DNA of 64,000 bases, from contig OZ034977.1 in the NCBI GenBank assembly GCA_964030785.1, positions 30,066,652 to 30,130,651 on the forward strand, in the 5' to 3' direction. How positions within the stretch are numbered: the first letter of the stretch is position 1; the number at the start of each line of letters is the position of its first letter. This DNA is from Siderastrea siderea (Eukaryota > Cnidaria > Anthozoa > Scleractinia > Rhizangiidae). The translations under genes and the position numbers were made by a program. The notes below the pieces were generated by a model. That model saw nothing but the letters and a program-made list of their open reading frames with translations. It made no database searches and was not told the origin of the DNA. This document shows, piece by piece, positions 58,901 to 64,000 of the stretch.

Positions 58901-61175
58901 TCAAGTTCGTCTTCCCAAAATATATATCGATCATTCCGAATTTAATCATGAACCTGTAAAATTTTATTTATGACCCTGTAAAAACACAAATTGTATTCTT
59001 TATCACTACAATTAATCAAAGCATCAAATTATACGTTATCATTGTAAACTTTGGATAAGGCTATTAGAAAAGTGTTTTCAAACGTGTTAGAGAAACATTA
59101 AAGGTTCAGGGGTTTCACTCAAATTCTTTGGTAGCGTTTGAACCCAACACGCAACAAAAAATTGCAATGGTGTACAAGTAGCCATTTTTGCTCTGAGATC
59201 TGTTTCTAAATATGAATTTAATTCTAAAGAAACTGAAATAAATACGAGATTTGAAATAACTTACCATCAGATCTGAAATGGTCTCTTAATTGAACTGCAG
59301 AACCAAATGACTCTCAATGTATTGTGTAACACAACCTGATAACTTAATGATTTTCACTACAGCTCCTTTGTTTAACCACTGAAGTGAAACAGTTATTTGA
59401 TAGCGAAAGTACTTCAGCGAGTAAATAATGACCTAATGAAGTATGGAACACTTTCAGCAGGTTAAAATGACCCAACTATAACGCTCGGAAAATGAGAAGA
59501 ATACTAAAACGTACGTTCTCTTACACACCTGTTTGTTTTTAACTCGAACCGAAATAACGTGTGAGTGATATAACAGCGTAATCGCAAGAGCATTGGTTAA
59601 AACACAGAAACTTCTAGGTTCCAGTACCGTTTCTATTGTCTTAAGAACATCAAATAGTGTTTTGTAAAGCAGGTGACAGGTTGCACTGTCACTACGCGTG
59701 TGATACGAACAAGGGATTACAGGTGGAAAGGTCCGCAATATTGAGCTTGGGGATAAGGGATTGATACACTGCTTAACAATCACAGGGCGAAGTGAAGCAA
59801 AACCGAACTGGCCGGGAACTTTAGTCGGTAATTTATCGCGTTTGACAAAAACTTTAATAAATCAAAACGTTTTTCTTGATCTCTGATGCCTATAAACATC
59901 GGTATTTCCTACGTTGATATGATAATTACACAAAATTTCACCCAAAGCATACGTTGATTATTTAGATCGGAAACTTTGCAGCTTTGTTGTTTCATGAGCG
60001 CTTCTCTCAATATCGCTTCAATGTCAGATTGAAAACTTGTCTCGTGTTCGAAACGTGACCGGCTAATTTCCTTTTTACGCTCACTTCAAGATGGCCCGTC
60101 GACTGTGCGTTTCTTATTATTTTGAAGAAAGCTTTGACGTTTTTAGATTCACAAATTGTCAATAAACTTAAGTACTGTTATACTGTTTCGCTTTAGTAAC
60201 AGGTCGCGTTCAAGGGCCCTTGGTCGCAACTATGTCCACACAAATGTTTGGTTGATCATTATTAGAAAACGGCCGGACGATTGACATAATGCAAGGTGTT
60301 ACGATAAAAACGTAAAACAAAACAAAACAAAAAAACCCTTCCTCAAGAAACTACATTTTCTTAGCGAAAAATTTAGAGAAGGAGCGCAAAATTGGTTTGA
60401 TTCCAACAGTTGCTCTCTTTTTCTCTGTTTAAAACGTTCATCAGCCGCCATCTTGAAGTGGGTGTAAAAAGACAATTCGCCCTTGACGGTTGTCTTTTGT
60501 TTTCCAAACGACGTTTGCACACAACGACAGTCAGACCAAATAGTAGGAGTTCGACAAGTTAACCGTAGAATTAGGTTGCAATTCTGAAAATTGACTGAAT
60601 GGAACTCACTAAGATTGACTGTTTGGTGTGTCTTCTTCAATAATGCTTTCGAGTTTTTGTAGTCTTTATTTTCACCAGGTTGGTGCCTCTAACAAATCGT
60701 TGCAGCAAAAGGGCGTCAAAGTTGATAATTTCGCCTTCAAACAGGTCTCCGCGACAGGTACCATGTGTTCAGTAGTGAATGCCATTTATGTTGTGCTATA
60801 TGTCAGTGTATTCCTCGTTACAAAATTTGCCGTTATGTAGTGGTTTTCATAACTCCCTTGCAGGCTATTTATTGCAATATTAAAAATACATTTTAACTTC
60901 CCTTTAGGGAAAGAAAGTGATACGTGCTACAACCAGGCCTTATAATTATAATATTTCAGCAATTGCGATCTTCAACGCAATGCGTATTGCGTGTTCTTTG
61001 CTCCTCGAACTTGACAGATAAATTAAAAAATAACCAGTCAGAATATCGAAAAATGCTCACACAATTTTGATGATTGATCCTTTGTAATTAACATTGTGCA
61101 GTTATTTTGCCAATGCGCTTGGTTTTGATATCCTAATAATTCGTATCCTAATAATTTTGCGGAATGCCGTTGGTT

Positions 61176-61350
61176 CTCGTCCTTGCTCCGAGAGGTTTTT
61201 CTCCGGGTACTCCGGTTTTCCCCTCTCCTCAAAAACCAACACATCCAAATTCCAATTCGATCTTGGAGGTGTCCCCTATTAGCATTCTATGCTAGATACC
61301 GTTGACACCTAAATAAAGTGATTTATTTATTTATTTTATTATTTATTTAA
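61176..61350 (+). mobile_element. 3' end of a retroposon with TTTA-rich tail
   Basis: CTCCGGGTACTCCGGTTTTC followed by CCCTCTCCTCAAAAACCAAC resembles a repeat 3' end that I recall as common in cnidarian and other marine genomes. It runs into ACCTAAATAAAGTGA and a (TTTA)n tail, the usual end of a non-LTR retroposon. The 5' limit is uncertain and no coding part is present. Confidence 0.5.
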
Positions 61351-61915
61351 TGGAATGACACATGGTCATTTTCGCGGTTGCTTGCGATTTTCTTTTGCGG
61401 AATGTTTTTCCCCAAATCTACATTTATTAACCTATCCACCGATATATAGTTCGCCATGTTTTCCTTTAAAATGGAACGCAAACGAATGGTTTCCCGGAGG
61501 TCCGGTGTAACCTTAACAGCGAAGGCCCGGAGAAACCTTAACAGGAACATTTCTATTGGTTAATAGCTCCAGCACCGTTGAAAACCTAGTGTGGTTTATG
61601 CACGGTCAAGGCTAAGAACGGGAGCATAAACAAAATAAAGGAATTTTCTGAGCTTCATAAGCAGTTTCTTTTATTAACTGCAGTTTCATTTTTCGCAATG
61701 ATTGCGGCAACGGAGAAAAAATTGACACTCTGTTGCAGTATTTGTTACAATAAGCAATTTTTTCGTGCAATCTTGTGTCGCAATTTTGTTGCAAGATACA
61801 ACAAAAAATTGCCTTTTGTAACTCCACCTCAGAGTTTTGCTTGTTTGCATGATGATTATCACTTAATCCTTTTAAATAAACAGAATTAATTAACAAAAGC
61901 CTTATTTACTTGCAG

Positions 61916-62741
61916 GATTATTATCACAGTTACCTACCGCTTGCTTATGAAACAGGTAGATTTGGTGAATATGAAGTGACGGTCGATTCCGTTGCAACTC
62001 GTGGCGATATCGTAGTAAGAGAGTTGAGGATGGCTTCTATAAAGGTATGTAATTTTCTTATTTTATTTTTTGTTTGTTTGTTTTCTTTTTATGTGGAGGT
62101 TTTGTTTATGTTGCTTAAACCTGATGAATTTTAAAAGGTGTTTTTAGAAATTTTACAATGTCAGTGATGTTCGTCTTAAAACTAAAGAAAAACTAAAGAA
62201 TGCAAAAAACTAAAGAATGCAAATTTTCATCCAAGCACATTGCTTTTACTTAAATTGCTTCTAAACCACCTTAAAAACTATATCAAGTGCGTAGTCAAAG
62301 AAACGATTTTTTGTGAAACGCAAACGAAGAACTTCAAATAGGACCACATGCGACAAAGTTACACGGTCTAAATCAGCCCTATAAGGAAGATTCAGTGAAA
62401 CTCTCTGAAAGGGTGGATTGGCGGCCTTGACAAGAAAACAAGGCTATTATAGAGAGATGACTGTTTTGAAGAGTTGGCTGTTTGTGAAGGGTAACCTCAG
62501 ACTTATGCCCTGCCGCGTTTGGCGTCACTTCCCTGAGGTGTTATTTGCTTGTTTGTTATCAGGACCCGAGTGAGTACAGGAACGTCCGCCATTTTCATTT
62601 CCTTCACTGGCCAGAAGATGGTAATCCTTGGTCTGGTCAAACCATTCTGCAGCTGATCTGTAAAGTGGACAGCTGGGAAAAAGAAGTGAGGGTGTATGCC
62701 AAGCCCTTTGAAGTCATCGGTCCTATTGTAGTGCACTGCAA
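61916..62741 (+). CDS. Receptor-type protein tyrosine phosphatase, two internal exons (partial)
   Basis: Exon 61916-62044 (acceptor TTACTTGCAG, 43 codons) encodes YLPLAYETGRFGEYEVTV then RGDIVVRELRM, the beta-strand region after the phosphatase YWP motif. Exon 62563-62741 (acceptor GTTATCAG, 59 codons plus 2 nt) encodes RNVRHFHFLHWPEDG, the WPD-loop region, then LICKVDSWEKE and GPIVVHC, the start of the P-loop. WPD is WPE here, YWP is YLP, and the base pair AA at the donor means the residue after the loop Cys is Asn or Lys rather than Ser. These changes are typical of the membrane-distal, weakly active or inactive D2 domain of receptor phosphatases. The intervening intron is 518 nt. The remaining exons lie beyond 64000 or, for upstream ones, were not found in the array region to the left. 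Confidence 0.9.
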
Positions 62742-62769
62742 GTGAGTGAGAGGAAAGTGAAAGGAATTT

Positions 62770-62982
62770 TAAACCCTTTCAGCCCCAATATCAACATGTA
62801 TGTTCTCCTCACTGTTATCCATATATTTCTTATGGTACTAGTTGGGAGAATTTGCTTACACATCAAGACACCTCATCTTTAGTGATCATTTCCTTAATTT
62901 GCGTGACCTGTATATTTGGTCAAGTAATGATACTGTAAGGAGAAATTTGATGCTTGTCACTATTGGGGCTTAAAGGGTTGAA
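62770..62982. mobile_element. MITE, AACCCTTTAAGCCC family, copy 2
   Basis: AAACCCTTTCAGCCCCAATA and, at the right, TATTGGGGCTTAAAGGGTT, inverted. Same family and length as the copy at 9665-9872. It sits in the phosphatase intron, only about 30 bp after the exon. Confidence 0.7.
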
Positions 62983-63099
62983 AAATACATGGAATGTTAG
63001 AAAAACACAAGACATTCGTAGGTAACTGCTTGGTGTTATCGAGTCAGGGTGTAGATGACATTGTGATACGCAGCCTATCAGTGTTCCGTTTTAGTAAAT

Positions 63100-63497
63100 C
63101 AGGGGCACCCAACGACAATTTTCGGGAAAATATCTGTTCGGAAGACGATTTGAGATCTAGAATTTTCGGAACATTTGTTGTAAAATTTCTTGCTTGCCTG
63201 TCTCTTCTAGGATTTTCGAACATCTAAACTATGGGATTATTGCCCATTTTTTAACGGATTTCTACCCTTAAAAGGTCACCTAGAATTTTCGGGAGCCTTT
63301 TTCTGGCTAAAATTTTCGAAAAGGTAAGTTTTGATCCCTATAATTTTCGGATCACTAGACTTTCAGCTAAGAAATCCGAACAGATGAAAAGTTTTTAGGG
63401 GATAAAAATACGCCTATATCTACCATTTAAATACTAAAATACGTTCAATAATGCTAAGTTAAGTGGTTTTGAACTATATTCTCGTTGGGTGCCCCTG
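63100..63497. mobile_element. hAT-like MITE
   Basis: The tips CAGGGGCACCCAACGA and the perfect inverse are typical of hAT. GTAAAT lies directly outside both tips (63094-63099 and 63498-63503); the usual 8 bp duplication may have partly decayed. The inside has many copies of AATTTTCGG in both orientations. Confidence 0.75.
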
Positions 63498-63534
63498 GTA
63501 AATGGTATTATAGAATTTTGGGACAGCAAGGTTG

Positions 63535-63620
63535 GTAGCCTGCGAACGCAGACGTATTTCCGGCTGTCGTTTCGGTGGAGAGAAACGACAGCCGGAAATA
63601 CGTCTACGTTCGCAGGCTAC
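63535..63620. repeat. 86 bp near-perfect hairpin
   Basis: The arm GTAGCCTGCGAACGCAGACG continues through TATTTCCGGCTGTCGTTTC and is mirrored with one mismatch around a short GGTGGAG loop. Such palindromes are usually the smallest members of a MITE family. It lies in the phosphatase intron. Confidence 0.85.
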
Positions 63621-63658
63621 AAGTTTGGGCTTTGTTCAAAATCTCTCATGAGCCCACA

Positions 63659-64000
63659 CCCGGGGGGGGGGGTACTGCCCGAAAATTTGGGTGGGGGTGT
63701 TCGGCGCACTCTTTGAAACCCTTACCCTATTTCAGAACAAAATATGTGATTTTCCCTACCCTATTTCACACCTGACCCAAAATTCGACACCCTATTTTAG
63801 ACCTGTCCAGGAAGTACTTCAGTTTGCGAAGGCGTTTGAGAAGGGCTCCAAATGAAGTTCGATATGAATCAAAACGCAATGCTGGAGAAAAGATTATAGT
63901 AAAAAAGTAGCTTCTTTTGAAAGGCATACCCAATTCCAGACCAAATCGTAGAAACCATATACCCTATCTAGCTTGAAGGCTGAAGCTAGGCTGAAGTTAA
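63659..64000. mobile_element. MITE of the 15783 family, cut by the window end
   Basis: Starts CCCGGGGGGGGGGG then TACTGCCCG, and continues with repeated CCTACCCTATTTC words, as in the 15783-16245 element. The right end is beyond the window. Confidence 0.65.

Larger units (their letters stand above)
46151..60948 (+). repeat. Second tandem array: four units of ~3.85 kb, last one partial
   Basis: Units start at TTA(T/C)CAACTAAGAATTTTA: 46151-50751 (4601 bp including a 756 bp insertion), 50752-54601 (3850), 54602-58520 (3919) and 58521-60948 (2428, cut off at CCAGGCCTTATAATTA). Units 1 and 2 are nearly identical; units 3 and 4 differ by scattered substitutions and small indels. The content is not recognised: it has short frames on both strands, CAAGATGGC-type start or YY1-like sites on both strands, and a Harbinger relic. 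It may be a duplicated piece of a gene with small exons, or a non-coding repeat. Confidence 0.92.

Noticed and set aside
1..64000. CRISPR arrays, bacterial operons, prophage, rRNA
   Set aside because: No short regularly spaced repeats with unique spacers, no ribosome-binding-site-led gene runs, and no rRNA signatures; the gene structure is clearly animal.

Overview
The window is nuclear DNA of an animal, most likely an anthozoan cnidarian and quite possibly a stony coral. It is AT-rich and intron-rich, with GT-AG introns, no operons, and a dense load of miniature inverted-repeat transposons. The taxon is inferred from the gene models and repeat style; nothing in the sequence proves it.

Only two conserved host genes can be read with confidence. 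(1) A complete mu-class glutathione S-transferase on the + strand: 11 exons from 4919 to 14663, 216 residues, all splice phases consistent. (2) Two internal exons (61916-62044 and 62563-62741) of a receptor-type protein tyrosine phosphatase on the + strand, which runs off the right edge. They look like part of a membrane-distal, D2-type phosphatase domain. A third gene, an intronless secreted protein of roughly 980 codons on the - strand (20115-23075), is broken by at least three frameshifts and two stops.

Layout. 1-4.7 kb: MITEs and a ~3.1 kb inverted-repeat transposon that ends 190 bp before the GST start codon. 4.9-14.7 kb: GST; one intron holds a transposon carrying a dead RecQ-like helicase fragment. 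15-20 kb: MITEs and a solitary copy of a repeat that is arrayed further on. 20-25.5 kb: the broken secreted-protein gene next to a pair of ~570 bp inverted arms. 26-29 kb: a tRNA-derived SINE and a pogo/Tigger-type MITE. 29.56-41.77 kb: a five-unit tandem array whose units carry a small four-exon zinc-knuckle gene model, enclosed by hAT-like termini. 41.8-45.4 kb: a foldback element and further transposons with visible target duplications. 46.15-60.95 kb: a second, ~3.85 kb tandem array of unknown content. 61-64 kb: the phosphatase exons and more MITEs.

The least explained item is the 30-41 kb array. All four exons of its gene model are phase 0, two array copies keep the model open (140 and 138 residues), and two others are broken. 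Each unit also carries a duplicated ~290 bp block with TATA-, AP-1- and CRE-like motifs. The array holds a whole number of units and lies between inverted hAT-type ends, so it may be an amplified cargo gene. Transcript data are needed to confirm it.
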